From Narthecium ossifragum (taxonomy: Eukaryota; Streptophyta; Magnoliopsida; Dioscoreales; Nartheciaceae), in assembly GCA_963920575.1 (NCBI GenBank), contig OY986975.1:948650-1012649 (forward strand): DNA of 64,000 nt. Direction: 5' to 3'. Shown here one piece after another: positions 11,629-23,463 of the stretch (the first letter of the stretch is position 1; every line of letters begins with the position of its first letter). A model generated the notes under the pieces. That model was not told the DNA's origin. It searched no databases and saw nothing but the letters and a program-made list of their open reading frames with translations. The translations under genes and the position numbers were made by a program.

Positions 11629-12059
11629 CTCGGGAAAGCACGTCGGTGTAGTCGCACACGATCCTGGGGAAAATTGCTCTGCTGCACTCCCTCAGAACCG
11701 AACAGGGACAGACTGGCCAACAAGGCTGAGAGCTCGCTGCCACGTCTCCCCACACCACAAGCAAAGGAATCGGCTGAGAACCGATCCCCCAACAACATAA
11801 ACTGTGTCCCATCGGGTGTCCAAGCGACCACCCTCCGGCGACCACAGTCGATGATAGCTCGGTATGCTGCCAACCAGTCCATACCGAGTATCACATCGAA
11901 GCCTGTCATGTCTAGCACCCGCAGGTCTAGACAGACACGGAGGCCTCCAACCTCCAAGGAACAAGATCGGCAGACCCGGTCTACCCTGACTGTGCCGCCG
12001 ATTGGTGAGTCTACTGACTGTGCCACCTCTAGCCAACTCGTCTCCAACCCTCTGAGCAC
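11499..12059 (-). pseudogene. Retropepsin fragment lacking its active-site segment
   Basis: The frame begins MLRGLETSWLEVAQSVDSP and includes FDVILGMDWLAAYRAIIDC, the C-terminal half of a Ty3-gypsy aspartic protease. The D-(S/T)-G active-site stretch that should come first is missing: the Gln-rich gag linker joins directly to LRGLETSW. A small internal deletion is inferred. The frame shifts again before RT. Confidence 0.7.
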
Positions 12060-12104
12060 GGATGGCTCTGCCGCTGCCTGCTGGTACTGCTGGTACTGCT
12101 GCGG

Positions 12105-12359
12105 CTACTGGTACTGCTGTGGCGACTGGAAAAGCTGAACGATGTCCGGCTGCTCACGCACCGGAAGAGCAAACACAAGCCCCCCGCTGGCCGCCTCCAC
12201 CTCTGGAGCGGCCCGGTCCAGCCCCCGATCCGCTCCCGCCACTGCTCTCCTGCCAAGCACTGGACCTCCGCCTCGACTCCCCTGCGGCACAGCGCCCCGC
12301 GCTCTTCGCAAGTGGCAGTCCCTACGGTAGTGTCCCAGCTGCCCGCACGAGAAGCACAT
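12105..12359 (-). pseudogene. gag zinc knuckle and Gln-rich linker (retrotransposon)
   Basis: The start reads MCFSCGQLGHYRRDC, a complete CCHC zinc knuckle (C-X2-C-X4-H-X4-C) of the nucleocapsid part of Gag. A linker rich in Gln and Tyr follows (near 12060-12140) and contains a stop codon. Only ~860 bp separate the knuckle from the 5' LTR, and no intact capsid frame is readable there, so the N-terminal part of gag is truncated or frameshifted. Confidence 0.7.
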
Positions 12360-13205
12360 GACTGACGCGCTATCAGGCTGCTGACCCTGGCCTCCCCCCT
12401 GACGGAGCCTGCCAAGACGGCCCGGCCGTCAGGAGAAACTGGCCTGGCGGACTCGGCAACTGTGCCTGGATCTGCTGCGGGTGCTGCGACCGCTGCTGAA
12501 AGCGTCGCTGACGCCGCTGGTTCCCTCTGCCGAATCCCCCTCTGAACTGGGGTCTCTGCAGTGTGCTGGTAGAGAATGCCGGTGGAACTGCCCGGCACCT
12601 CTCGTCTCGCAACTGCGCCCCTACTGCCAAGGCGCGGTCCAGAACTGCTGAGTACGCCTGGAAGCGATAAGAACTGGTCCGTCGTCAGATCTCTGATCGA
12701 AGCCTCTGCTCAAATTGACATGCACTGGCCACTGGATCTGCTGCTACTGCCCCCGCAAAACGGACCAAGTGCGCGAACCGGGTGGCATACTGCTGAAACC
12801 CCAGCAAGACCACCACAGCGGTCCGCACGTCGACCGGAGCGAGAACCCCCTCCTCGGCGAGAAGGGCCTCCTCCCGTGCGACCGAAGCCGTCGCTGGTGA
12901 TGGCTCAGTCCGTCTAGCTCTGACCTCCCTGACAGGTGCTACCCTGTCTGGTCGGGCGGGTCGACCAGGTCGTGCCCCACCCCGACCATCAACCGAAGGT
13001 CAGCCTCGAGCTCCCGACATCTGCGCAATCACCAACAACAAACGAGCGTCCACTCGTTCGAACCCAAGACAAAGCAGCACAACATAAAGCGGAAAAGCAT
13101 AACACATCAAAAGGAGCATGCAAGGATGTTCTAGACATAGAACTAACCCATTCCACGCTAAACTCAACCGAATCCTGATCCTAAACCCTGGGATCTACAG
13201 CCTAT

Positions 13206-13217
13206 GCTCTGATACCA
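13206..13217 (-). other. Primer binding site, initiator tRNA-Met
   Basis: The minus strand reads TGGTATCAGAGC immediately inside the LTR (3 bp gap). This is the standard plant iMet-tRNA primer site and fixes the element's orientation. Confidence 0.92.
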
Positions 13218-13220
13218 AGC

Positions 13221-15538
13221 TGTCGCGCCCCGACCCGCGAAAGCCCAACCGGGCCGGGCGACGCGAACCGGAACCTAACAAACGCGGAAGAAAAGCTGGC
13301 GAGGGTTCCCTCTAACCTATTGGTCTCCCTAGCAGTTCACCAAAAGCATCCCCAAAATAAAGATACAATATAATAATGAAACCTCGAACCACAGATTTAA
13401 AACTCAAGTGTTAAATATACAAATCCTCAGAGAGGGGAAAATTCAAAATACAACATCACTCCCGTAGGAGACTATCTAACATAGGGTAAAAGCAGTAAAT
13501 GATCACCACCTCTCAAAGTCCACCAGGCGCCGCCGCACCGCCGACCAACTGCCCGGTAGGGGCCAAGGAAGAAGAACTGACGCCTGCACCTGCAAAACGC
13601 AGCCCGGGTAGGTGTGAGCACTAAGCTCAGTAGGGATCTACACTACGACACACAGAAGGAAGAGGGAAACGCAACAATGTCGCCCCCAAGCAAAGCCTAG
13701 GTGTATCACAGGGGCCCCATAACCCCACCGGATACCCCTGAGAGCCCCAGTCATGGTCTTCCAGCGAACTGGTCACACACTGGGTCACACTCAGTAAGGC
13801 AGGAAACGGCACTGCCACTCACAACAGGATCCTGAGCACTGTTGGCGGGTAGCACCGCTGGGTAGTCACACCTGCCACCCAAGAGTTTTAGAAGGACTGG
13901 GTACCGGCTACACCTCGACTTGGCTCGAGGCCGACACGACCTCTAAACATCAAACACAACAGTGTACCAGTCATCTAAGCCTATCACAAGATTCGACTGG
14001 ACACCACAATTCAAACCGGGTCCAAACTACCCAACCCCGGTCCTAGGGCTAAGTCCGAGCTTCCAGCCTCGGGACGGCGACCCAAGGATCACCCACGCCC
14101 TAACCAATGCAACTAATGCACAATCAACAATGCATGCTATGACATACACAGATAAGAAGTAGAGCATGCAACATTATGACAAATATCATATAAGTCTACT
14201 GGATCGCTGCAGCGGTACCACCAACCGCTGCCAGCCGATCCGCAGCGGGTCCCGGCATTACGACGGTACCACGACCGTCAACCGCGGACTCCTGCAACGG
14301 GAAGCAACCCCGAAAACCGTCGAAGAACAGTAAACAATATAATATTATATTCCGAGATATAATATTATATTCAAACACCCAAAACCACTACTTAGGGGCT
14401 AATTGATCTCGTCGATCCGACATCCAAACGACGTCGGATTCAAGATCCAACTTAGCCACCAGTAGGTGTATAAACCAGGATCATCATATCCAAAAATCAT
14501 ATCATCAAACGGTTGGATTAACGGGAAAACGCTAATCAAAATCGCCAATCAAACTAACTTACCCATTAATTGCTGCAACGCAGCCCTTCAGAAAACAATT
14601 CATAAGAAATCGTACATAAATCGGAAAAATATGCAACAAGATGGAATGGAAAGCTAACGAATAGTTCTACAACTCTTATGTTTATAGAAAGCCAAGATTA
14701 TGTACTCGCCGGCCGGAAAACTCGCCGGAAGCCGGCTGTTTCTCAAGAACAGCAGAAAACCAGAAATCCGAGACTAATCATCCATAAAACCTACTCAAAT
14801 CTCAACTGATTAACATGAAACGTAAATAAGTTATTCTACAAGGTATAAGAAAACCAACAAAGCAAGGATCAACAAGATCCAACGGCTAGATCTCAAGAAC
14901 ACCCGAAATAAACATCAGTAGGTATAACCCTACCTAGCTGCGCTTTCCTCGGCTGATTCCCCGCGATTTGATCACCAACAAGCCTCCAAACCTCTTCAGG
15001 GATCTTCCTCTCGTTGTCACGAATCCAACGAGCCAAAGAACACCCAATTTGATGGTCGGAGGAGGGAGAACGGAGGTGAGAAAGGTGGCTGCCCGAAACA
15101 GGGGAAAAACAGAGCTTCGGGAGAGAAGAAGGAAGGAAGAAGAAAGAGAGGAGAAGGAGGAAGAGGAGGGGAAGAAAGGAGGGGAAAGGGGGAGGGGACA
15201 GCCGGGAAAGAGGGGAAAAAGTGAGGGGAGGGGAGGGAAAGTCCTCCCCCTCTGACAGGGGAGAGCGACGGCCAACGGCGGCCGTCCTCGCGAAGCAGAA
15301 AAACCAACCGACCTATGAATGATCGATTCTTCCTCAAGGGAGGATCGATCCTTCATGACGATTCACAAGGCTTTCTGGCACGAAGAGGATCGATCCCTTA
15401 GCCATTCTAAACAAACACTAACACATACAAGGCCAGTGTGTGCACACGCGGGTGTGAAACAAACCAACAATGCGCAATTTACCAAATTGCCCTTGCGGTC
15501 TACAACGAGCCACAGGGGTAGAGGGGCAGGTCCTCACA
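13221..15538 (-). repeat. LTR (5' LTR in element sense)
   Basis: 2318 bp copy of the LTR at 6581. Differences are mainly single substitutions plus one 1 bp deletion near 14500. Confidence 0.95.
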
Positions 15539-15609
15539 GACTTTGAAAAGAAAATTTTAAAATTATTAACTTTAGAAAATAACAAATATAATAATCAACA
15601 TTGGAACCC

Positions 15610-15880
15610 ATTAGGATAAGACTTTTAAATCTAAATCTCTTAAGTGATTATGAGTGTATTGATGTGTTTTCGTGACGTTGACTGCAAATATTGAACCAGT
15701 TGGGAGTGATTGCTGCTCTCTCTCATTTTTTATTTCGTTCTAACATGAGAGCGTTACATTTAGAACAGTACTTTACAAAACAAGAGAAGATAAAAATAAA
15801 AGAGATACTTGGAGGAATCTAGTATTAACCATGCATGTTTGTAAATATCTTTAGTATTGGACAGCATACAAGAGCTTTCA
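15610..15880 (+). pseudogene. 3' flank remnant of a further PPR gene copy
   Basis: The sequence from CATTAGGATAAGAC to AGAGCTTTCACTA matches the downstream flank of the intact PPR gene (48911-49190) and of the two long pseudogenes (20766-21040 and 37630-37905). No coding part remains; the gypsy element lies directly to its left. It marks one more lost array member. Confidence 0.7.
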
Positions 15881-15890
15881 CTAGCTACTA

Positions 15891-16031
15891 TGTATTGCCC
15901 TTTACCAAATTGCCCTTGGGGTCCAAAAGCAACAATGCGATCAACCAGATCGCGCTCAACGTGAAAACAAGCCAACAGGGCATGGCCCCAACCTACGCGG
16001 TCGAGCCAAGTTAGAGGAACGGATCCTCACA
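15891..16031 (-). mobile_element. 141 bp LTR terminal fragment of the gypsy family
   Basis: The stretch starting TGTATTGCCCTTTACC and ending GGATCCTCACA corresponds to the last ~140 bp of the 6581-type LTR (compare 15476-15538). The 9-mer CTAGCTACT lies on both sides (15881-15889 and 16032-16040). Confidence 0.65.
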
Positions 16032-16040
16032 CTAGCTACT

Positions 16041-16560
16041 CACCTTAGATGAACTCATGGAGGTTGGTGATGATCCTGACTTCATGCCTCCCTTCGAGAT
16101 GGGTTCCTTGGCTTCCTACCTAATTGGGTTAAAAACACTATCCTCCCCCCCTCCGTGATGGCCAAGAGGCCCCCCCCCCCCTATTTTAGAGCCTTAACGC
16201 CCTTATATATAGTTCCTTAGCTTTCACCCCTTGGATTTAATCTGAGCCATCCATTAAGTTACATCAGCGATGTTGGGATCAATCCATTTTTCCTGGGCAT
16301 CTGGGTGGATTGATCCACTCAGCATTTGCCTTCTGGAATACGAAAAATAGATCAATCCGAGCAGTCTAGGGATTGATCTGATTTTTCAACTTGTGCTCTT
16401 GATGCCCTTTTTAAAACCAAATTCAATCCAAGCCGTCTTAGAAGTGTTTGTACTTGTACTTCCATGAAGTTTATTAGAAATGCATTGCTCTAGAGCTAAC
16501 AAAGCTAAGTTAAAAGGGTGAATTGTGAATATTTCGTAACTCATCAATACATCCTTGCTG
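16041..16560. other. Non-coding stretch, nothing firm
   Basis: Contains GGGATCAATCCA/TGGATTGATCC-type inverted words near 16275-16380 and a C run at 16170-16180. The last ~40 bp resemble the upstream flank of the PPR copies (ACATCCTTGCTGAAATGATC). Confidence 0.4.
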
Positions 16561-16985
16561 AAATGATCCTATAGCGAGCTCATTGGATGGGCCATGGCGT
16601 TCTCCTCCTCCGTCCCATTGTTCTCATGCAAACCCAACCCCATCCCGATGCTATACCCATCTCGAGTTTCGTCCCAATCCCATCGGAAACCACCCATATA
16701 TGTCCGATACCCTCCGCCGTCGGGCTAGACAGCCACCGGACCCTGGAATCCCTCATTTTCCAACAAATCCATATCGAGAGCCGCCAAAGCTATCCAACAC
16801 TAAAGACGACGACCATGGCTCCGGCGATGGTGATGAAGACGATGACGTCAAGTGGAGCCCTGATGAGATGGAAGCCATCTCATCTCTCTTTGAACGAGGA
16901 GGTCTCCATGAACATGTAAAGCGATCAAGGGAGCGACCTCAACCCCTTCCACTCCCTTACAAGATCCGTCCTCTTGGATTCCCCA

Positions 16986-19514
16986 TGTCGCGCCCCGACC
17001 CGCGAAAGCCCAACCGGGCCGGGCGACGCGAACCGGAACTTACCAAACGCGGAAAACAAGCTGGCGAGGGTTCCCTCTAACCTATTGCTCTCCCTAACAG
17101 TTCACCAAAACACCCTCAATTAAATCAATATTATATTTGCAAAACCTCGAACCTCATATTAAAAACTCAAGTGTTAATATACAAATCCTCAGAGAGGGGG
17201 AAGATTCAAAGTACAACATCACTCCCGTAGGAGACTAACTAACATAGGGTAAAAGCAATAAACGATCACCACCTCTCAAAGTCCACCAGGCGCCGCCGCA
17301 CCGCCGACCAACTGCCCGGTAGGGGCCACAGAAGAAGAACTGACGCCTGCACCTGCAAAACGCAGCCCCGGGTAGGTGTGAGCACTAAGCTCAGTAGGGA
17401 TCTACACTACGCCACATAGAAGGAAGAGGGAAACGCAACAGTGTCGCCCTCAAGCCAGACTCGAGTGAGCTACAATGGTCCCATTACCATTCACCGGTGA
17501 TCTCTAGGCATATCCAACCATGGTCACCCCAACGGACTGGGCCCATCCTGGATACGCCTAGTGTCGCAGGGTTTCAGCTGTGGTCACCCAACTCGCCATG
17601 GGCCCACACTGATGCCCCTACTGGCAGGAATGGACACTGCCCAAAGAATAAGACCCGTCACCGGTGGCATCCTCAACACCTGACTTGAGGCCGACACGAC
17701 CTCTACAAACATCAAGCATCAGGTTTACCAGTCCTCTAAGCCTATCATTAAGTTTGACTGGACACCACAATTCAAACCGGGTCCAAACTACCCAACCCCG
17801 GTCCTAGGGCTAAGTCCGAGCTTCCAGCCTCGGGACGGCGACCCAAGGATCACCCACGCCCTAACCAATGCAACTAATGCACAATCAACAATGCATGCTA
17901 TGACATACACAAACAGGAGATAGGCATGCAACAGTATGGCAAACATCATATAAGTCAACCGGATCGCTACAGCGGTACCACCGACCGCTGTCAGCCGATC
18001 CGCAGCGGGTCCTGGCATTACGACGGTACCACGACCGTCAACCGCGAACTCCTGCAACGGGAAGCAACCCCGAAAACGACGATGAACAGTAACCAATATA
18101 ATATTATATTCCGAAATATAATATTATATTCAAAACACCCAAAAGTTCTCTACTAGGGGCTATTTGATCCCGTCGATCTGACATCCAAACGACGTCGGAT
18201 TCAAGATCCAACTTAGCCACCAGTAGAGCTACAAGTATGGATCAACATATCCAAAATCCAGACTCATCCAACGGTTGGATTAACGGGAAAACGCTAATGA
18301 AAATCACTAATCAAAACTAACTTTCTAATTAATTGATGCAACGCAGCCCTCCAGAAACAAATTCATAAGAAATCGTAGAAAAATTGGAAAATTACGAAAC
18401 AAGATGGAATGGAAAGATAACAAATAGATCTACAACTCTTATGTTTATCAAAAGCCAAGATCATGTACACGCCGGCCGGAAAACTGGCCGCAAGCTGGCT
18501 GTTTCTCAAGAACAGCAGAAAAACAGAGAAACCGAGTTTAATCATGCATAAAACCTACTCAAATCTCAACCGATTAACATGAAACTCAAATTAGTTATTC
18601 TACTAGGCAACATACATCTAATAACATGAAGATCAATAGATCCAACGGTTGGATCACGCGAAACCCACTAAAGAACACATGTAGGTAGAAGAACCTACCC
18701 AACAGCGCATTCCTCGGTTGATCCCTCGCAAACCAGCCACCAACACGACCTCAAACCACCCCAGCAACCTTCCTCTCGTAACCACGAATCCAACAAGCTT
18801 TAGAACACCCAATTTGATGGTCGGAGAGGGAGAACGGCGAAGAAGAAGCTCGCCGGCGGAGAAGAGAAGAAACAGAGCACCGCGGGAAGAAGAGAAAGGA
18901 GGAAGAAGAAGAGAAGAGAAGAGAAGAGAAGAGAAGAAGGGGAAGGGAAGCTCGGGGAAAGCCGGGAAAGCCGGAGGAAAGCCTGGGGGAGGGGAGGGAA
19001 AGTCCTCCCTCCCCTGACAGGGGAAAACGACGGTCGGCTTCATCATCGCGGAAGAGAAGAAAAGCCACCGACTGTTTGATCACGAGTCCGATCGATCGCT
19101 CCTACGAGCGATCGATCGCTCCCGAGCCGCAAACAGCCCCAAAACCTTCTGCACTAAGCGATCGATCTCCAAAGCATGTCAGATCGATCTGGCTAGCAAG
19201 GCCAGATCGATCTCATTAGCAATCCAGATCGATCTCCTTCGCCCAGAAAGGCAACTTGGGCTAAAACACAAGCCCAAGCTCAGATCTTCCGATCTCGGGT
19301 TCACCTAGCCATTCTAACAAACACGAACACAGACAAGGCCAGTGTGTGCACACGCGGGTGTGAAACAAACCAACAAGGCACAATTTACGAAATTGCCCTT
19401 GTGGTCCAAGAAACAATACGATCCACCGGATCGCGCGCTCGACGCGAGGCAAACCAACGAGCCACGGGCCTGACCCAGCCGGTTAACCCAGGAGTAGAGG
19501 GACGGGTCCTCACA
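16986..19514 (-). mobile_element. Solo LTR 1 of the gypsy family, inside PPR copy 1
   Basis: Starts TGTCGCGCC and ends GGTCCTCACA, like the LTRs of the element at 6581 but 2529 bp long and clearly diverged. No internal sequence is present. A perfect 5 bp duplication CCCCA (16981-16985 and 19515-19519) flanks it and precisely interrupts the codons for FPTPKRH. It arose by LTR-LTR recombination after insertion. Two perfect hairpins built on GATCGATC lie at 19090-19117 and 19181-19213. Confidence 0.93.
19090..19213. repeat. Two perfect GATCGATC-based hairpins in solo LTR 1
   Basis: Hairpin A: 12 bp arms GATCGATCGCTC/GAGCGATCGATC around a 4 nt loop (19090-19117). Hairpin B: 13 bp arms AGATCGATCTGGC/GCCAGATCGATCT around 7 nt (19181-19213). 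Further single AGATCGATCT words follow to 19235. Confidence 0.9.
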
Positions 19515-21291
19515 CCCCACGCCCAAGCGCCATGTGCGCACGACGGCGAGGTATGTGCTTCAGGTCTGTGGGTTCTATAGCGATAGCGTTCGGAAGAACC
19601 CGGACGCACTCGTTGCTCTTGCCAAAGAGATTGTAGGCCTCCCTACCGATGTCGACGCCTGCGAGGTGCTCGACCATTGATCCCTGCTCCTTCAGATGGC
19701 TCGTTGTTGCTCACTGTAAAGCAATTGGGTGACATGGACCTACCGAATAGGGCATTGTAGACCTTGTGTTGGGCTTAGAAGCATCGGCTAGAATTCTTCC
19801 TTGATGACCGGATCCTCGCCTTGACAAAAGAGGTCTTGGCGGGCAATTGGAGGCTGCGACTGGAGATAGAGATGGAGTATTTCTTGAGCTTGGCAAGCCG
19901 TAGTGTCATAAAGGCGATGGCGAGGGGCTTCATAAGAGCAGGGCAATTGCATCGTGCCCCTAAACTTCTTTTGTTGGCTAAAGATCAAAACAGGACGTTG
20001 GATGCGAGCATCCATGCGAAGCTAATGCTAGAGGCCGGAAAGACACCAGATGGATACAAGCTCTCATCGGCACTGTTGGATGAACTCGCATAGAGGGAGG
20101 AGCTTGATTTGAAGCCATAGGACTGCACTGCCATTATGAAGGTTTGCATTAAGCTTGGTCGGATCGAAATCATAGAAAGCCTCTTCAATTGGTTCAAGCA
20201 ATATGGGAAGAATGTGACCGTTGCCATGTACACTACAGGGATTCATAGCAGATATTATGACAAGAAGTACAGGGAGGGATTGGCTTTGGTGTGGGAGATG
20301 GAGGGCTTGAACTTGTTGTTGGAACTTCCTGCTTATCGAGTAGTGATCAGGTTGTGTGTTGCTATTGATGATCTAGCGAGGGAAGCACGATACTTTTCAA
20401 GATAGAAGGAGTAGGGGTTTTCTCCAACTTATGACATATATCGCCACATGATCAAGAGTTACGCAGCTTCGGGAAGATGGGCCAAGTGTAAACAAATATG
20501 TAAGGAAGTAGAGATGGCTGGACTTAAGTTGGATGCGGAGACTCTCAATGTGCTCTCATAGATGAGCTGAGAAGTATCAGTAAGGATCTCAAATTGCTTC
20601 CTTGGAGTTTTTATCATATTGGTTTCGTAGTGGTTACGTCTTGTTCTCTGAAGTATGATATGCGGGTACTTTGAACTGCTTTTAATAACAGTGGTCGCTT
20701 CTTTAAGCTTCTTTATTTCTTCCGTGTCCTGAACTATTGGAAACTGCTTATGTTTACTATTCTTCATTAGGATAAGATATGTAAATCTAAATCTCTTAAC
20801 TGATTATGAGTGTATTGATGTGTTTTCGTGAAGTTGACTGCAAATATTGAACCAGTTGGGAGTGATTGCTGCTCTCTCTCTCATTTTTTATTTCCTTCTA
20901 ACAGGAGAGCGTTACATTTAGAATAGTACTATGCAAAACAAGAGAAGATAAAAATAGGAGAGATACTTGGAGGAATCTAGTATTAACCATGCATGTTTGT
21001 AGATATCTTTAGTATTGGACATCATACAAGAGCTTTCACTATTATGAATGGAACACTTTGTTGAGTATACAAAAGATAAGTTCCTTTTGCAAGCAAAACA
21101 TAGCGCTTTTTATTCATGAGAACCTCTCCGTCTAATACTTCTTCTCTATATTATACTGAATGGTGTGGTCCTTCCAAACGCAATTCTCCAAATACCTATT
21201 GTAAAAACTCACTTCACCATTTGTCTTAACTGATAAACAAGCTATCCTCCTTTTTCCATAACGCCCTTGTGTGTTACCAAAATATATTGTA

Positions 21292-21485
21292 GCATGGATG
21301 GAGTTCTCCCCTGATGACCAGATCCTCGCCTCGACAGTAGTTGTCTTGGCTGGCAATTGGTGGCTGCAACTGGAGACATAGATGGAGTATTTCTTGAGCT
21401 AGGCAAGTTGTAATGTCGCGCAGGCGATCGCGAGGGGCTTCAAAAGAGCAGGGCAATTGCATCGTGCCCGGAAACTTTTGGCTAG
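21292..21485 (+). pseudogene. PPR array copy 2: internal fragment
   Basis: Only the part matching about codons 220-285 is present (GGAGTTCTCCCCTGATGACC to AAACTTTTGGCTAG), with the shared TAG in GAGACATAGATGG, followed by the standard unit junction and spacer. Confidence 0.8.
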
Positions 21486-21584
21486 TTTTCTTGATATGAG
21501 CATTGGTTGGCTTCCAAGGTAAATTTTTATTTGATTGATACATCCTTATTAAAATGATCCTATAGTGAGCTCATTGGATGGGCC

Positions 21585-22423
21585 ATGGCGTTCTCCTCCG
21601 TCCCATTATTCTTATGCAAACCCAACTCCATCCCAATGCTATACCCATCTCGAGTTTCTTCCCAATCCCACTTGAAACCACCCATATATGTCCAGTACCC
21701 CCGCCGCCAGGCCAGACCGTCACCTGACCCTGGAATCCCTCATTCAAATCCATATCGAGAGCCGTCAAAGCTATCCAACACTAAAGACGACGACCGTGGC
21801 TGCGGCGATGGTGATGAAGACGATGACGCGAAGTGGAGCCCTGATGAGCTAGAAGCCATCTCATCTCTCTTCGAATGAGGAGGTCTCCATTAACTTGTAA
21901 AGACATCAAGGGAGCGAACTCAGCCCCTTCCACTCCCTTACAAGATCCGTCCTCATGGAATCCCCACGCCCAAGTGCCATGTGTGTTCGGCGACGAGGTA
22001 TGTGCTTCGGCTTCGTGGGTCCTATAGGGATGGCGTCCGGAAGAACCCGGACGCACTCGTCGATCTTGCCAAAGAGATTGCAGGCCTCCCTGCCGATATC
22101 CACGATGGTGAGGTGCTCGACCATTGGTTCACGTTCCTCCGGAAGGGCTCGTTGTCGCTCACTGTAAGGTAATTGGGTCACATGGGCCTGCCAGATGGGG
22201 CATTCAAGACCATGTGTTGGGCTTAGAAGCACCGACCGGAGTTCTTCCCTGATGATCGGATCCTCGCCTCGACAGTAGTTGTCTTGGCCGGCAATTGGAG
22301 GCAGCGACTGCAGACATAGATGGAGTATTTCTTGAGCTTGGCGAGCTGTAATGTCGAGCATGCGATGGCGAGGGGCTTCAAAAGAGCAGGGCAATTGCAT
22401 CGTGCCCATAAACTTTTGGCTAG
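21585..22423 (+). pseudogene. PPR array copy 3 (truncated unit)
   Basis: The unit starts at the PPR ATG and matches the intact gene to about codon 285, where sequence jumps from CGGAAACTT to TTGGCTAG and a short foreign joint, then back to the PPR upstream flank. Stops shared with other units: TGA after SLFE, TAG in the WAQKH region, TAG in LETEME. CAA-to-TAA in VKQLGH is shared with some. Confidence 0.88.
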
Positions 22424-22522
22424 TTTTCTTGATATGAGCTTTGGTTGGATTCCATGGTGAATCCTTATATGGTTGATACATCATTGCTGAAATGATCCTA
22501 TAGTGAGCTCATTGAATGGGCC

Positions 22523-23364
22523 ATGGCGTTCTCCTCCTCCGTCCCATTGTTCTTATGCAAACCCAACCCCAACCCGATGCTATACCCATCTCGAGTTTCT
22601 TCCCAATTCCACTGGAAACTACCCAGATATGTCCGGTACCCCCGCCGCCAGGCTAGACCGCTACCTGACCCTGGAATCCCTCATTCAAATCCATATCGAG
22701 AGCCGCCAAAGCTATCCAACATTAAAGACGATGACCATGGCAGCGGCGATGGTGATGAAGACGATGACGACAAGCGAAACCCTGATGAGCTGGAAGCCAT
22801 CTCGTCTCTCTTCGAATGAGGAGGTCTACATTAACTTGTAAAGAAATCAAGGGAGTGACCTCAGCCCCTTCCACTCCCTTATAAGATCCGTCCTCATGGA
22901 ATCCCCAAGCCCAAGCGCCATGTGTGTGCAGCGGCGAGGTCTGTGCTTCAGCTCCGTGGGTCCTATAGCGATGGCGTCCGGAGGAACCAGGACGAGCCCG
23001 TCGATTTTGCAAAAGAGATTGCAGGCCTCCCTGCCGATGTCAACGCCAGTGAGGTGCTCGACCATTGGTACATGTTCCTTCGGAAGGGCTCACTGTCGCT
23101 CACTGTAAGGTAATAGGGTCACATGGGCTTGCTACATGGGGCATTGCAGACCTTGTGTTGGACTGAAAAGCACCGGCCGGAGTTCTTCCCTGAGGACTGG
23201 ATCCTCGCCTTGATAGTAGTTGTCTTCGCTGGCAATTGGAGGCTGTGACTGGAGACATAGATGGAGTATTTCTTGAGCACGGCGAGCTATAATGTCGCGG
23301 AGGCAATGGCGAGGGGCTTCAAAAGACTAGGGCAATTGCATCATGCCCGGAAACTTTTGGCTAG
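22523..23364 (+). pseudogene. PPR array copy 4 (truncated unit)
   Basis: Same architecture as copy 3, 938 bp further on. It has the TGA after SLFE, TAA in the VKQLGH region (GGTAATAGG) and TAG in LETEME. The WAQKH site reads ACTGAAAAG here and is not a stop. Confidence 0.88.
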
Positions 23365-23463
23365 TTTTCTTGATATGAGCTTTGGTTGGATTCCATGGTG
23401 AATCCTTATATGGTTGATACATCCTTGCTGAAATGATCCTATAGTGAGCACATTGGATGGGCC

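Larger units (their letters stand above)
6581..15538 (-). mobile_element. Ty3-gypsy LTR retrotransposon, chromovirus (Tekay/Del-like), internally deleted
   Basis: Two LTRs (6581-8899 and 13221-15538) begin TGTCGCGCC and end CCTCACA on the plus strand and enclose gag-pol remnants on the minus strand. A perfect 5 bp duplication GACTT flanks the element (6576-6580 and 15539-15543). In its own sense the 5' LTR is the right-hand copy, followed by an initiator-tRNA-Met primer site. Domains run gag zinc knuckle, protease, RT, RNase H remnant, integrase, C-terminal chromodomain-like region, the Ty3-gypsy order. I counted about 15 differences between the LTRs (~0.6%), so insertion is recent. Protease, RNase H and probably gag carry deletions, so this copy is non-autonomous. 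No clear purine tract adjoins the 3' LTR. Confidence 0.93.
16594..20561 (+). pseudogene. PPR array copy 1: full-length pseudogene split by a solo LTR
   Basis: Codons matching the intact PPR gene at 47285 run from the ATG at 16594 to 16985, are cut by a solo LTR, and resume at 19515 through to the C-terminal region and stop near 20561. Unlike the truncated units it keeps the Arg codon at SLFE-R. It has its own lesions: TAG in the WAQKH region (near 19768), CATAGAGGG near 20090, CCATAGGAC near 20116 and AGATAGAAGG near 20400. Its 3' flank (20562-21130) is collinear with that of the intact gene. Interpreted as an old full copy at the left end of the array. Confidence 0.85.
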
